Counted from the first letter of the stretch, positions 10,732 to 23,604 are shown. The stretch is 64,000 nucleotides of DNA from Strongyloides papillosus (GCA_005656395.1 SRSI01000077.1:1-64000); one strand, 5' to 3'. Numbers and translations are program-made. Notes: a model not told the origin generated them from the sequence alone.

Positions 10732-12242
10732 TTAACAAGAAAGTGTATAGAATGGTGGTTTCTGTTTTGGTGAATTAGAGTTCCTATGGACGATTGAATT
10801 TTCTAGTACAACGTTTTTTAAACCTAAACGTTTCATCTCATCTTGTAAAATAATTTCTAATTCATAACCAAATCTAATTTGTTCAGCCAGAAATAGAGAA
10901 TAACAACCCCATGCTTGTGCTCTAATAGGACAAAATGAATTTGCTAATGGAGAATGTTTTAAAGATCTTTTTATTGAATCATTAGCATTCCAACTTTTTT
11001 CTGGAGAAAGTCTATCCGTAACAGTTAATGATGCTCCTGATGAGGTATTTAATGGTGAGGAAAGATGCATTCTAGTCTTTTTCTTAAAACTTGATCTGTT
11101 AACTGGCAATATATTACTACATTGAGAATTTTTTGTTATTTTTTGGTATGGTGATGAAGGTGGAATGTCAGAAGACGAGTGTGATGATGTTGTATCACTA
11201 TTTATCTCAATAGTTTTATAATTAAAATTTGAGGTAGCTGAAGATATTGAGACGTTAGGAGAAATACTTTTGTCTTTTATCGTTTCATTTGTAATATGAT
11301 CCTAAAATTGTAAGCTTTGTGGTAAAAACTATGTATGATATCTTATTTCCTTACATTGTCACTTAATAATGATACTTCCGTCATACGTCCGTTAAAATAT
11401 TTTAATTCCCTTGCAGCATTGAATATAGCAGCTTGTAATCTATCCCAAAAATTCATTGGTACTCCCTTTAATGCATTTTGATTTGATGCATAAGAAGCAC
11501 CAAATTCTCTTAATCTATCGAGAACTGAAGTATTATCATATATATGCTCAATACACTCTACTAATGTTTCACAAAAATGCTAAAAAGAAGGTAAAAAAAA
11601 CGATTAATAAATATAATACAAAAAAAACTTATGTCAATATATATTAAAATATTACCTGAACATGAAGCTTAAAATTAATATGTTGTTCCCATACATTAGT
11701 ACTAGAATTTTGAAAACTTTCTAACCCTATAACTTGCAATAATCTTTTATCTCTGGAAAATATAGTCGCAAAGACTAAATGTCCAAATAAGTATAATGTT
11801 GAAACATCAATATTTGACAAAGTTGAATGAATAATTTTTTTTTGTACAGTTGTTAATTCAGCAGCACTTCCAAAAGAATTTCTTAATGTAAAACTCCCTG
11901 TATTACCATGTCCTGCTCTAAATGATTTAGATTTTCTACTATATCTTGTTAATGGTATTTTTTCTTCACGTATATTAAATGAGGCTGAATTTCTTTGAAT
12001 ACTTCTTAACAATCATTATAAACAATAATAATATTTTAAATATTAACTTACATATTTTGTTTTTCAGCTTTCTTAACTTTATTTATTTCCATATCAACTT
12101 CATTAAATGAATTTGATTTTTTACGATTATTTGTAATTGTCGGTTTTTCACAATTTCCTATGGTAACGGATTTTACTTTCGCCTTTTTTTGTCGTGTAAT
12201 TTTATTTTCAATTTTAGCTTGAGAAGATTCTGCATTGCCCAT
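10732..12242 (-). CDS. Nematode globin with atypical heme pocket and large G-H insertion
   Basis: Four exons (12242-12052, 12004-11656, 11579-11355, 11301-10732) give 444 residues in continuous phase. The start MGNAESSQ is an N-myristoylation-type sequence, followed by a basic, disordered region. The globin fold begins near residue 115 (ELTTVQKKIIHSTLSNID, helix A). E-helix NFKLHVQHF supplies a candidate distal His. At the F helix, where worm globins usually have a Gly-x-x-His pattern, this one reads LREFGASYASNQ, with no His within the following 20 residues. Helix G is FWDRLQAAIFNAARELKYF. A Ser/Asn/Thr-rich insertion of about 135 residues precedes helix H (RAQAWGCYSLFLAEQIRFGYE). Membrane-anchored signalling globins are known in C. 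elegans. The second exon has a tandem AAGAAG acceptor that could add or drop one residue. Confidence 0.75.
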
Positions 12243-14573
12243 ATCTAAATGAAGAAAAAATAATTAGGATGAGCAAATAAATTAATTTATAGTGAAAAAT
12301 ATAGGAAAAAATTTTTTTCAATGTTGTTTGGCTTAAATTATTAGTAACTGATAAAAATAAAATATCTTAGGTATGCTAAAATAAAATAATGGACATTTTT
12401 GAAATGCTATAATAGTGGGAATATTTTTTAAGTTAAAAATTGTATGATATAAATGAATATATTTATACGCATTTACAAATATTTCTATAAAGTAAAAATT
12501 AATATTTCAAGAGATAAAGCAAAATTAATTTTTAGTTATAATAATTGCTCTAATAATTTCTTTCTCCCTTTTCGTTAAGCTTTTTTTCATTTTTTTTTCG
12601 CGATAACAAAAAAAAATATTTGAGATAAATAATATCACAGATAGTTATTTTACAAATTTTTTTAGAAATTTTAAATAATAAAACTTTTGATGGTTTTTTA
12701 AAATATTATAAATAAAAAACATTAAAATATAGTCATCATTTGATTGAAAAAAATTTGTCTAATATTTAAACTATTACTTAAAAACTTCATTCATATTATA
12801 AATTAACAAATGAAGCAATAAATTTTATAAGTGCAAATATGCACATGGATAAATGAAATCATTTAGATAATTTTATATGTCAAATAAAATAATATGAAGC
12901 TTTTTAATAAAATAGATAGTACTGGTGCATAAAAGTTACGAAAGTTGATGTTCATAGTGATGGATATATAACAAATAGAGGTTTTGGGAATTATTTTTTT
13001 TATTATTTTCATACATATTATACACCCTCATAAGATATATTATTGAAAAAGCACAAAAATAAAATGAAAACTTAAGTAATATATGTTTTTTAATTATAAA
13101 AGGGAAAAATTTAAAATATGTGATAAAGGGATAAAGGTATTATTACTAAAGATTATATTTCATTAAATAAAGCTATTTTTAACGATCAGTTAAATGATTT
13201 ATTTTCTAGCTTAACTATTTAATAGATATAAAAATTATCTCCTATCATATAAAAAGAACAAGAATGTATCATACTTCATTGTTCAACCATAATAATATTT
13301 CATATAACTTTATTATCCGTTTAAATCATTTCCTATTGAAATCTTTTTTTAACTATAACTTATAAGATAACAATTTTGAAATATATATCAAAAAATTATA
13401 ATAAAAAAAAGTTATTATACTATAATAATAAAAAACACAGATTAAATATTTCTACTAAAACATAAGAAAAAAGACAAATGGGAGTTTTTGATAATCAAAG
13501 ATATGAAAAATGAAAATAGAATTTTAAAAAATATTTTATATTCTAAGCTATCATTTTTAATGAAAATAAGAAATAATAATTCAGACTGGAAATTAAAATT
13601 TATCATACAAAATATTCTATATGTTAAAAAAAAATGCTACATCTCTATAAAAATTTACTACCATACCAAAATTTTTATATAACATTTAAATCATCCACAA
13701 AAACATTAAATAATTAAACTTCGTAAATAAAGAATTAGAGAACGAAATATCAAATACATGGAATTTAGTTATAACAATTAAAGAAAAAAATTTAAACGTT
13801 TTGCCGTACTAAAAATTTATCTGATTATGTTTTATGCCCACACAACAACCATTGTTTTATCTTATTACATTTCTTTGAAGATTTGTGTGACCATTGGGAG
13901 ATAAACAGAGGATGTTTATGTTGTTATTTTAACTTGATAACCATAGAAAATATACTTTAAAGTTATTTTTTCTAAATAAAATTACTCAACTTTATATTTT
14001 ACATGTCGAGACATTTTTATTGTTCGTTAACTTTTTAGATATAATTAATTACAATCTAAACAAAACTTTAAAAACTACCATTATTATAAATATCTTTTCG
14101 TCAACTACTTAAAGTACTCCTAAGTGTTTAGTACATAAAAATATAACATATCAAAAGAGAAAGAAAAAATATTTTAAGAATAACAATAATAAAGGTATTC
14201 AATAAAAATCTAACACTATGATACATTATAGTGCAATTTTTTCAGGATAATGATAAAAAAATTAACGGCTGACTTAATTTTTTACAATAATCTATAGAAA
14301 ATATTTGTATTATTATATCATTAAAGAAAATGAAACTTTTCATTAGTAATAACCTTGTGATATTAATATATCTTTTGAATAAATTAATTTCTACAAACTA
14401 TCAAATCTATGTAAATGATAACATTAAAGAGTATTGTTTAAATATTTAGTAAACTACTCATTAAACGTAAAAAGTAAAAAAAAAGTCCACTTTTATTAGT
14501 ATTTTTTTTCAGGATAATAAAAAGTATAAACCACAAATGAGAAAATTATTTTTTTAATTAGACTAAAAAAAAT
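12243..14573. other. Intergenic, nothing recognised
   Basis: Very AT-rich region of 2.3 kb between the globin and aquaporin genes, both on the minus strand. It should contain the globin promoter and the aquaporin 3' end. A 64-codon frame at 13488-13682 is almost all K, I, N, Y and M and is not credible as a gene. Confidence 0.45.
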
Positions 14574-15675
14574 TTAAGCGGTAGTTAATGGTAATGTATC
14601 TTCAGATTGGATGGTTTTAACACTTTTAACAATTGTCATAGGAACTTCGACGTATCTCTCTTGTTCTGGCAAATAAAGGCCAACAAACAAATAATATATC
14701 CATGCACCAAGTATGGCACCAAAGAAGGGGGCAACAATTGGAATCCAAAAGTAATAATCACCTTGTCCAAAAACATTCTCATACCCAACAGTCCATGCGA
14801 AAAGACGTGGTCCGAAATCACGAGCAGGATTGATTGGATATCCAAGATTATATCCAAATGCACACCCAATCATCACAAGTGAAAGTCCAATAAGAAGTGG
14901 TTGAGTTGAACTTGGTATTCTATTTCTTCCCTCAGTAATAATACATATACATAAAATTAAAACTGCTGTTCCAAGTAATTGATCAACAAATGCGCCAAAG
15001 AATGATAGATGAGGTGATAAAAATGATGTAAATATTCCAGCAGTTGAGACAGCATTAGGAATTTCGATACTTTTTATAACTGTATCAGTTGATGGATCTT
15101 TTGTTACAAAAAGATTATTGTAAAGATAAGTATTTGGTCCAAGAGATGATATTTTATCTACAATTTTTTATTTAATTAATTTATGTAATAATTAAAACTA
15201 TATTACCCCAATGAAGAAGATATGTACATGCAGCACCAATATATGCACCGATAAATTGAGCAATTAAGTACAAAATAAAAGCCACAGGATTAATTTTTCC
15301 AAGAGTTAACATTGCAAATGAAACAGCTAAAAAAATTAATTAAATTAATAAAATAATTATGCAAGTTTAATTACCTGGATTAAGGTGTCCACCACTAATT
15401 CTATAGGTTGCATAGACACTAAAAGCTAAAGCAAGTCCCCATCCAATAGCAATTTGAATCCAAGTATGTTTTACCTGGACATTTTCAACGTTTCCAGGAT
15501 TCGAAAGAATAAATTGTGCACATACAGATGTTCCAATAAATACTAATAAAAATGTTCCAAATAACTCAGAAAGAAATTTCTTAAAATTTTCATTTTTCAT
15601 ATTTAATTTGGAACGAATTTTATCAATAACATTAGTTTTAGTTACATAACTACGTTGTTGAACTTGACCAACCAT
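14574..15675 (-). CDS. Aquaglyceroporin
   Basis: Three exons (15675-15375, 15326-15207, 15157-14574) joined in phase give 334 residues. This is a six-transmembrane MIP-family channel with two half-helix NPA motifs. The first (GGHLNPAVSFA) is formed across the first intron; the second is GYPINPARDFGPRLF. Asp directly after the second NPAR marks the glycerol-permeable aquaglyceroporin branch rather than water-only channels. Both ends face the cytosol: a basic N terminus and a hydrophilic C-terminal tail (EQERYVEVPMTIVKS) with possible phosphorylation sites. The role would be water/glycerol movement across the plasma membrane, for example in osmoregulation. C. elegans has several paralogues and I cannot assign a one-to-one orthologue. 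Confidence 0.93.
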
Positions 15676-17139
15676 ATTCTAAATCAAAAAAAATAATACT
15701 ATTTTTAGATTATCCTGTTAAAAAAAAGTCACAATAAACACAAGTAAAATGATAATGCAGAAAAAAATCTAACCAACAGTGAAATACATATCACACAATG
15801 TTTTGATGAAATGTAAAAAACAAAACTACATTACCTATGTAAATACACTTTATTTTACTTGAAGTGAATAACAATATTTAAAAAAAGAAGCATTATTTTC
15901 GATAGAGTATTTTATAACATGGAAAAGTATTATCTATATTTCAAAAGCATACATATATAATAAACAACTAAATTAAATTGAAAAAAATATTGTGGCAGTA
16001 GATATTTTCCAACTTATTATTTATGATTGATAAAATTTAATTGCGCTTAAAATGTATTATATTTCGTAAAAAAATTTTATAGTCTAATATCATAAAAATT
16101 TTTGTATCAATAACAATTTTTTTTACGTTTCTAAGATTAAATTTTAGTTATAATATAATAAAGAGTACTTACAAAAATAATTTCTTCAATTATTTATTGA
16201 ACAAATTATTTAATAATACTCCTTCTTTATTCTACTTTTTTTATTATATAAAAAATAAAAATAAATTATATTTTTGGAGAATAAATAGCATAAATCTAAA
16301 AAAAGGAGAATGATGGTATCATAAAGATAGATAATTGTCTTGTGATGAAATAGAGAAATAACACTATAAATTTTTTGCCATCCCACACCACAATGAATGA
16401 TACTATTTTGATGCTCCAAGATAATAACAACAGACAGATTGTCCTATAATAATATCTTTATTTAATACCAATAACAACACTTCAAATACATAGAGTACTT
16501 CATTTGATAAATTTATTATAATACATTTCCTACCATATGATGATAAAAAAGAAATAAACATAAAATTTTTATAAAATTAAACAATAATATAAGTTGTAAA
16601 TAATGTACAAAAGGTATGATTTAACCTTAAATATAGTAAATAATTCAGTCAAATAAAGTCTTTATTACAAATGAATGATTCTTTTTCGAAGTGGGTAATT
16701 ATTAATATACAAGTAAACTATAAAAGGTATCTTGTCGTTTTAATGATACTTCCAAAAATGTCATTGTATTTACATGTTTATTCACTAAACCTCATTTACA
16801 TTTTCATTAAAAGTTAACTTTTAAATGACAGAAAAGAATGAGAGAAAAAGTAAATTATAAAATATTTACGAGAACTATTCTATACAACTAAAATTGACTT
16901 TTTCTTTCAAAAATTCTAATTACAAAATTGAAGGTCGATGAAATTAAAAAATATGAAAAGAATATATGTTGAAATTCTTGTTGTTTTATTTATTAAAACA
17001 ATATATAGTTTGGCCTTCAATTCAACAAAATGAAATATAAAAAAATAGTAGTAAGACCATATTTTTTGATATAATAAATTTTAAAATGTTAATCACTAGT
17101 CGTTTAGCTGAAAAAAAAAGAAAATTAATTTTCTTTTTT
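15676..17139. other. Intergenic, nothing recognised
   Basis: AT-rich DNA upstream of the aquaporin gene and downstream of the MEC-9-like gene. A 69-codon frame at 16210-16419 has no recognisable features. No repeat or RNA gene was seen. Confidence 0.45.
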
Positions 17140-20100
17140 TTAATTAATGCCTATGATTAACAATAGGTTTGTAATAAAAAAAGAAATTAAGATATGTGAA
17201 AGAGATATAAAAAATATTAATGAAAATGAAAACGTTGTATATGATCGTTTTGGGGAGGATGATTTTGCTAATTCACCACCATCTTTTCTTTCTAATGGTG
17301 CAGCTGTACTGGGTAATATTGGATTTGTTTCTTCCACCTCAGGTTCATCGGCTAACGGGCCACTCGTTGAAGTACCATTACTTTTTGGTTTATTTTTAGC
17401 AAATTGTTTTTTCATCTCTTCTACCCATTCAACGTTCCCAGAACTTATTAATTTTACATTTTTTCCATATTCTGGTTCTTTTGTTGCTCCAATTTTGTGA
17501 TCACATATTTTACCACCATAATTGTTTATACAATCACAGAAAAATGTATGTGAACCTCGTGTTGTACGGCAAGTACCACCATTAAGACATGGATTTGGAT
17601 CACATGGTTTTAATTCACAATTTGTCCCTGCGACTCTTTTAGGGCATAAGCACTTCATAACTAGATTTTGTTTTATTCGTCTTTTCACAAGTTCCACCAT
17701 TTTGACATGGATTGGTTAAGCATGGATCGAATTCTATAGTAAAAAAAGTTATCAATTATAATAATATTTCAATCAAAAATTACTTACCACTAGCATCTGT
17801 ACAATTTTCATTGGTAAATCCTGGAGCACATTTACAGTATGATACTTGCTTTTTATAATCAAAAAGACATGACCCGTTATTTTGACATGGATTAAATGTA
17901 TCACATGGATTAGTTATGTTATTTTCAACTAAATTCATCTTTTTAATTTCTTCTTTAGCTGTGTGTTTGTCTTTATGACTGACAATATTTAAATATTCTT
18001 AAAAAAATAAATTAATAAATATAAAAATATCTTTTTTATCGTATAAATTACCATCTTCCTGTGCTGGTTTTTCACACATAGCATGACAAGTTGCCTTATC
18101 TTGGAAAATATTTTGAGAATCTCCTTTACATCCATCATACCAAAAAGAAGTACATTTTCTTGTTTTTTTATTATAAAAATATTGTTGTACCCATCTACCT
18201 CCATTACATTCTTCTCTATATTTTTCATCAAACTCCTCCAAGCAAACTTTTCCCTTATATTTTGGTGTCTCTTCACATAACCATTGACATGTTAAAAGAT
18301 CTTCAAACATGTTTCTTGAATCTCCTTTACAACCATCGTACCAGAATAATTTGCAAGTTAACGATGCATGATCAAAATAGTAACGTTGCTGCCACTTTCC
18401 TAAAAGTTTATAATCATTAACTTATACAAAGTATAATTGAATTACCTGATAAACACTGATTTCTGTAATTAGTGTCAAATTTGTCCCAACATATTTCTAA
18501 ATTAATTTTATAATTTTTCATATAATAGGAATGTATTAAATTATCAGCTATAAGGCTTAAGCAAATAATAATCATAAAAATGAGCATACTTTTCTCATCT
18601 CAGAAGCATTTGGAATATTTTAAAGACTAAAATATATATTATAAGCATTTTATTGTCAAAAATAAAAAGTGTAATATAAAGTAGAAAATTATCTAACAAT
18701 AATTGAAAAAAAAGATATAAACTTAAAAAATTACATATTTGAATGGATATTTAAAAATAGAAATGTACTAGACAATTTCATTACAATTATTTAGTTGTAA
18801 AGGGACTTTTAAGAATATTATGTTTATTTATATATATTGTTCTGATTTTCAGAAATAACATATATTCTATCTCTTTTTTAAAATCTAAAAAGAAACATTT
18901 TGATAAAAGGGGCAATCTTATACTAAATAATACGAGAATTCTTATAAACTAATCTCATGGGAGGATATAGGGTTGGTATTTAAAAAAAATTGTTTAACAA
19001 TAGAAATATGTATATATAAATATTTTAATATTTGCCTAACGTTTTAGTTATATTTTTAATACATATAAAACATTTTTATAAAAAAGAATTCTAGGGATAA
19101 AAAAAATATTATAATGTAAAGTTATAGTATTTCAATGGTTTCATATTATATATTCTTAAAAATAACATAAAAGTAATTATAAATAATAATTATTATAAGT
19201 AGTTCCATATTCTAAAGCTTCTATTTTGTTGTTATGAATAGAAATATATTAAGAAAGTTAAGTAAAAGCAATGTTAACTTTTGTGTTTATCCATGCAAGT
19301 ATAATTATTAATTCAATACACTTTTTGAGTATATTAAGAAAACTAATTTACTTTTGTAAATATTCAAAAGTTTCTATGATATTATTATAAATAATAATTG
19401 TTATAAGAAAGTAAGCTTAAATCTATTATTCTCCTAACATAATCGGCTAATTTTATATTATTAAAATTTTATTATGCATGAAAAATTTAAGCATTACAAA
19501 AGAAAAAAAGAAAGAAGATAAACTTACGAGATCTAGCTAACACATGACTTTCTTCACACATCTCTTCACATGTACCCAAATCATTAAATATATTTCTCGA
19601 TGTTTCCTTACATCCATCATACCAAAATAATGTGCATCGTTTTGAATTATGATCATAATAATAGTTTTCTCTCCAATTTTCATTTCCACACTGTTTAGTG
19701 TATCCTTCATTGAATTTATCTAAACATGCTCTTCTATCTTGTGTACAGTAATATCCATTTCCAGCAAAGCCTTTTGTGCATTCACAAATAAATGATCCAT
19801 TTACATTTCTACATTCAGCATTTCTATCACATGGATATGGTGTGCCATAACATTCGTTCACATCTTTAAAAGAATCCATGTAAAGTATTTAAAAAAAAGA
19901 AAAATTATTACCTTTACATATGAAACCATCACCTTGATACCCTTTATTACATTGACATACTCCTTGACTACATGTAGCAAATTCTGAACATTTAGAACAA
20001 TCATCAGTACTTTTACCAAGTCCAACAAAAGTACACTCCTTTTTACCATCACCAACATAACCTGCTTTGCAGGCACAACTATATCCCCCCAGTACATTTG

Positions 20101-20769
20101 TACACCACGCATCAGCATGACAATCATTTCCTCCAACACGACACTCGTCAATATCAACACAATTTCCATAAATATCTTTTCCATATCCAGGTAAACATTC
20201 ACATGTATAATTTAACTTTGTATTCTGTTTACAAAATGATGTCCTCACATCACACCTATCACATGCAATTTGTGGTGCCAATCTCTCACCGCAAACTTTC
20301 CGGCACTGGTAAAGAGAATAAAATTTATTATGATTACCGCCACAACCATAATAATAGAACTTTTCACATTCACCTGTATTAGCATTAAAATAATACCACC
20401 ATTGACCTATACGGTCATCAGGACAATAAGCGGGATCATGGTCCAATAAACATAAATCTTAATATTAAAAAAGATATAATAAAAAATAATAAAAATTTAT
20501 AACAAACCAGGGATTGCTGCAGGATTATGTTCTCTATATAAACATTGTTTAATACATTGTTGTTTATTATCAAATCTATTTCTAGATCCTAAACATCCAC
20601 CATAATAAAATTCTTTACATGTCTCATCTTTTGAATCATAAAACCATTTCGTAGAATAATATTGACATGGTCCAGCATCTAATGGTTCTAAACACCGATC
20701 AGTATTTTCATCAACACCAAAAACTTCATTAAGAAAGTAAAAATAAAAGATAAACATAAGTATTCTCAT
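17140..20769 (-). CDS. mec-9: MEC-9-like multi-Kunitz/EGF extracellular protein
   Basis: Exons deduced from splice sites and phase: 20769-20508, 20457-19912, 19863-19528, then 18547-18446, 18399-18052, 17997-17788 and 17733-17140. A signal peptide (ILMFIFYFYFLNEVFG) is followed by Kunitz 1 and 2, three EGF-like repeats, a fourth EGF (DVNECYGTPYPC), Kunitz 3, 4 and 5, and EGFs 5-7. The C-terminal tail ends in a hydrophobic segment (FSLIFFISLSHILISFF) suited to a membrane or GPI anchor. Five Kunitz domains alternating with EGF repeats match my recollection of C. elegans MEC-9, an extracellular matrix protein of touch neurons. The link across 19527-18548 is phase-compatible but unproven; 18587-17140 could be a separate gene with its own signal peptide. 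One base too many near 17653 breaks EGF 6: SSYE should continue as CLCPKRVAGTNC, and the cysteine pattern fits only if one G is removed. Confidence 0.72.
18548..19527 (-). promoter_or_regulatory. Long intron with internal start of the MEC-9-like gene
   Basis: The exon ending at 19528 (..SHVLARS plus one base) has a strong donor, GTAAGT. The next in-phase acceptor is TTATAG at 18548, about 980 nt away, far longer than the usual introns here. An ATG at 18587 opens a signal-peptide-like sequence (MLIFMIIIICLSLIADN) that runs in frame straight into that downstream exon. The region therefore probably contains a promoter for a short, separately secreted form. Otherwise it is AT-rich with no coding sequence. 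Confidence 0.5.
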
Positions 20770-21060
20770 GGTTAAAATTTTTATAAATGTTAAAAATACC
20801 CAAAACTTTTATCCTTTATCAAAGTTTTAAAGTTATATCATTTAAAATTAATTACTTTAAATATTAAGAAAATACATTTTTTTAAATTTTTTATCTTATT
20901 CAAATTGTCATTATAATAAAGTTGTTCTTTATCTACTATTAATGGAAGAGAATTTTCTATTTATAATTAATACTATAAAGATACCCTCTTTTTATAAATA
21001 AGATATTTAAGATGCGTGTTGAAGTTGTAATCATGCATTTTATATCAAAAAGAAAAAATT

Positions 21061-21825
21061 TTAACAAGTAAGTATATCAAAAGAATTAATTACTTCAAAT
21101 TTTTTATTAACCTCCGGTGACAATGGAGAATTTCCTGGACGTTGGAGGATTTTTACTTGGTAACCAGCTTCAGATGCAGCAATAGCTTCCTTCTCGATAT
21201 CAGTTAAAAATAAAATATCAGAGGGTTTAAGAGAGATGGTTTCCGAAATTCTTTTATATGAGGAAGCGTCAATTTTATGACCAATATTTGTATCAAAATA
21301 ATCATCAAAAAGTTTTGTAAGGTCACCCTTTTCAGAGAATCCATAAATTAATTTTTGAGCTTTAACTGATCCACTACTATAAACATAAAGTTTTATTCCC
21401 TTCTTCTTTAAATTTTCTAAAGCAGGGGGGACATCATCATAAACATGACCTTTTATTAAACCATTCTCATATGCTTCTTCCCACATTAAACCTTGAAGTT
21501 CTTTTAAAGGTGTTAATTTTTTATCTAATTCGATCCATCGTCTTATATTTTTGCACATATCATCAACATTTTCAACATCTTTAATTATTAGATTATCAAT
21601 ATTCCCTTCATCTTCACTTAATTTAATCAACTTATTTTTAACATTTTCAAAACTTTTGTTATTCCAAAAGCGTCGTAAAAAGTTGTCAACATTGTTTGAA
21701 GCATAAGGAAATAATACATCCTGTAATTATAACATAATTGGAAAATTAATATCTTTAAAACATACTTTTACAAAAGAAATACTAGTTGTTGTTCCTTCAA
21801 TATCTGTTAAAATGGCCTTAAACAT
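21061..21825 (-). CDS. Enolase-phosphatase E1 (methionine salvage)
   Basis: Two exons, 21825-21766 and 21720-21061, across a 45-nt intron give 239 residues, close to the usual 230-260 for ENOPH1. It is a HAD-superfamily, Mg-dependent enzyme that enolises and dephosphorylates 2,3-diketo-5-methylthiopentyl-1-phosphate in the methionine salvage pathway. The N-terminal nucleophile motif is ILTDIEGTTT (first Asp nucleophile). HAD motif II is VYSSGS with the conserved Ser. The C-terminal acid motif is FLTDIEKE, followed by AASEAGYQVKILQRPGN. All catalytic elements appear intact. The start is chosen because the nucleophile motif must lie at the very N terminus and only the small first exon supplies it. 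Confidence 0.93.
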
Positions 21826-22760
21826 TTTTTCTATCTAATAAATATTTTCAATTTTTTTATTTTAATTATTCTCTTTGTAATGGGAGAAGAAATTTATAAT
21901 AATAAAGTAGAAGATTTTAATAGTTAATGATTGAACAGTTAACTATTCAAACTTATCTTTCTTATATAATCAAATTTATTGATAAAAATCTACAATTTTA
22001 AGATTATATTTCTTTGCCTTTATTTTCCTATTTATGTATAATGATCAAATAAAGTCGCGGCTCTTGTTGGTAAATAAAATTTTTATATAAAAGCATTCTG
22101 TAAAATTTTTAATTTCATCAAATTTTCTTTACAAATTGGTTTTTTATATAGTGAAATTATATTTTGTATTTTCAATATTTACTATTTTATATGGATAATT
22201 GAATTGTCGTATTACTGACAATTTAAATTAACTTAAAATAATTATATTAATCTTGAATTCTTAATAATTAAATGCTTTTTTTATCATTGCCAATATATAA
22301 TATCATTCGATTTTAAATATGACTTTACTATGCATAACATTCTTTAATAGAAAAGTGACCTTATGAAACTGACTGTATTTAATCTGTACATGCCTTTAAC
22401 TACTATAGTTATTTAGTGGTTTGTATATTTAAATGACAATCCATAATTAATAAGCTGTGTGCAGGTTTGTTGATCTCCCTGACATAAAATGCTATTCAAC
22501 ATTTTAATACAATAACTCTCGATTACATATAGTCTATGCCACTATAAATTCCATTTTCCTATTACACTTTTTTTTCCAAATCTTTTATCCATATTTATTA
22601 CCGAATCATATTTTGCCGTTTTGAAATAATTAAAACTGCAAAATAAATCTTTTTTTATTTATCTCTATATTTATTTTTTTTTCTAATTTCAAAATAAATT
22701 TTTCAAAACTATCATTCTACTTTTTTTTATTTATTATAGGGATAGTGATTCTTAGGTGAT
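21826..22760. other. Divergent promoter region
   Basis: Lies between the start of the enolase-phosphatase gene (-) and the start of an unknown gene (+), so it must hold both promoters. The sequence is AT-rich with no repeat or frame of note. A polypyrimidine-AG (TTTTTTTATTTATTATAG, ending 22739) 22 bp before the plus-strand ATG is a likely spliced-leader acceptor. Confidence 0.5.
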
Positions 22761-23469
22761 ATGCCATTTTCTATAGAAGATATTCCTGAAGATGCATATA
22801 CATTCATGACGTAGGTGTACCATCCTTAAAAAACCATTTATCATCAAAAAAATTTGTTTTAGAAATTTCAATTTTAATGACAGTTACATTGATAATGATG
22901 AACTGTTAAGACTTTGTCGATTCGAAGAAAATTTTCATGTAGAACGACCACGTGTTCGTCGATTTTCTCAAGTGTGTAAATTTGGTGAAGATGTTAGGAT
23001 ATCACGTAAAATAAAATCATTAACTCAACAATCCTTGTCATCATCAAATGATAGTATATACCAGAATTCTCAATTTCTCAAAGATTTTTCTAAAATGAAC
23101 ACTGGTTCGGTCGTTACCAATAAAAAAGAACCAACTAAGGGGAAAAATATTAATTATAAAACCACTAACGGAGAGGACGATGAAAACGTTCAAATATTTA
23201 ATTTTAACATACCAAAAAATTATGAAGAAAAACTTATAGGAGAGGAAGTACCAAAAGAAACATTTATCTATGATTCCACAATAGATGAGAGATGTTTTAA
23301 TGGTGAATACATTGAACCAGATAACTATACTTCTCCAGATTTATCCAACATACCATTGACCTCTTCCCCCTTCTCTGTTAATGCTAATATTGATACTAAT
23401 CAAAGTACTATACCTCTTAAAAAGGAAGAAACAGATTTTTGGAGGCACTTATCACGACAAGAATTTTAA
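22761..23469 (+). CDS. Hypothetical acidic/polar protein
   Basis: Two exons, 22761-22810 and 22863-23469, separated by a 52-nt GT-AG intron, give 218 residues in continuous frame (MPFSIEDIPEDAYTFMT joined to NFNFNDSYIDNDELL). I do not recognise the family. The protein has no signal peptide or membrane segment, and is mostly polar and probably disordered. It has a basic Arg cluster (VERPRVRRFSQ) near residue 45, which may be a kinase target or localisation signal, and a conserved-looking C terminus (ETDFWRHLSRQEF). It ends 135 bp from the 3' end of the convergent Rap GAP gene. Intron phase and the good acceptor support it as a real gene. Confidence 0.65.
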
Positions 23470-23604
23470 ATTATTATTTAAGAATTTATTGTACAAAAAC
23501 ATTCTAAATTTATTACAGTCTTTCTCTGTTAACAAAAAATATATTTAACTTTTTCTTATGTTATGATATATTAAATTTTTTTTATTAAAATTGTAGTACA
23601 TAAA

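Noticed and set aside
13488..13682. 64-codon frame between the globin and aquaporin genes
   Set aside because: Residues are nearly all K, I, N, Y and M, as expected of AT-rich non-coding DNA.
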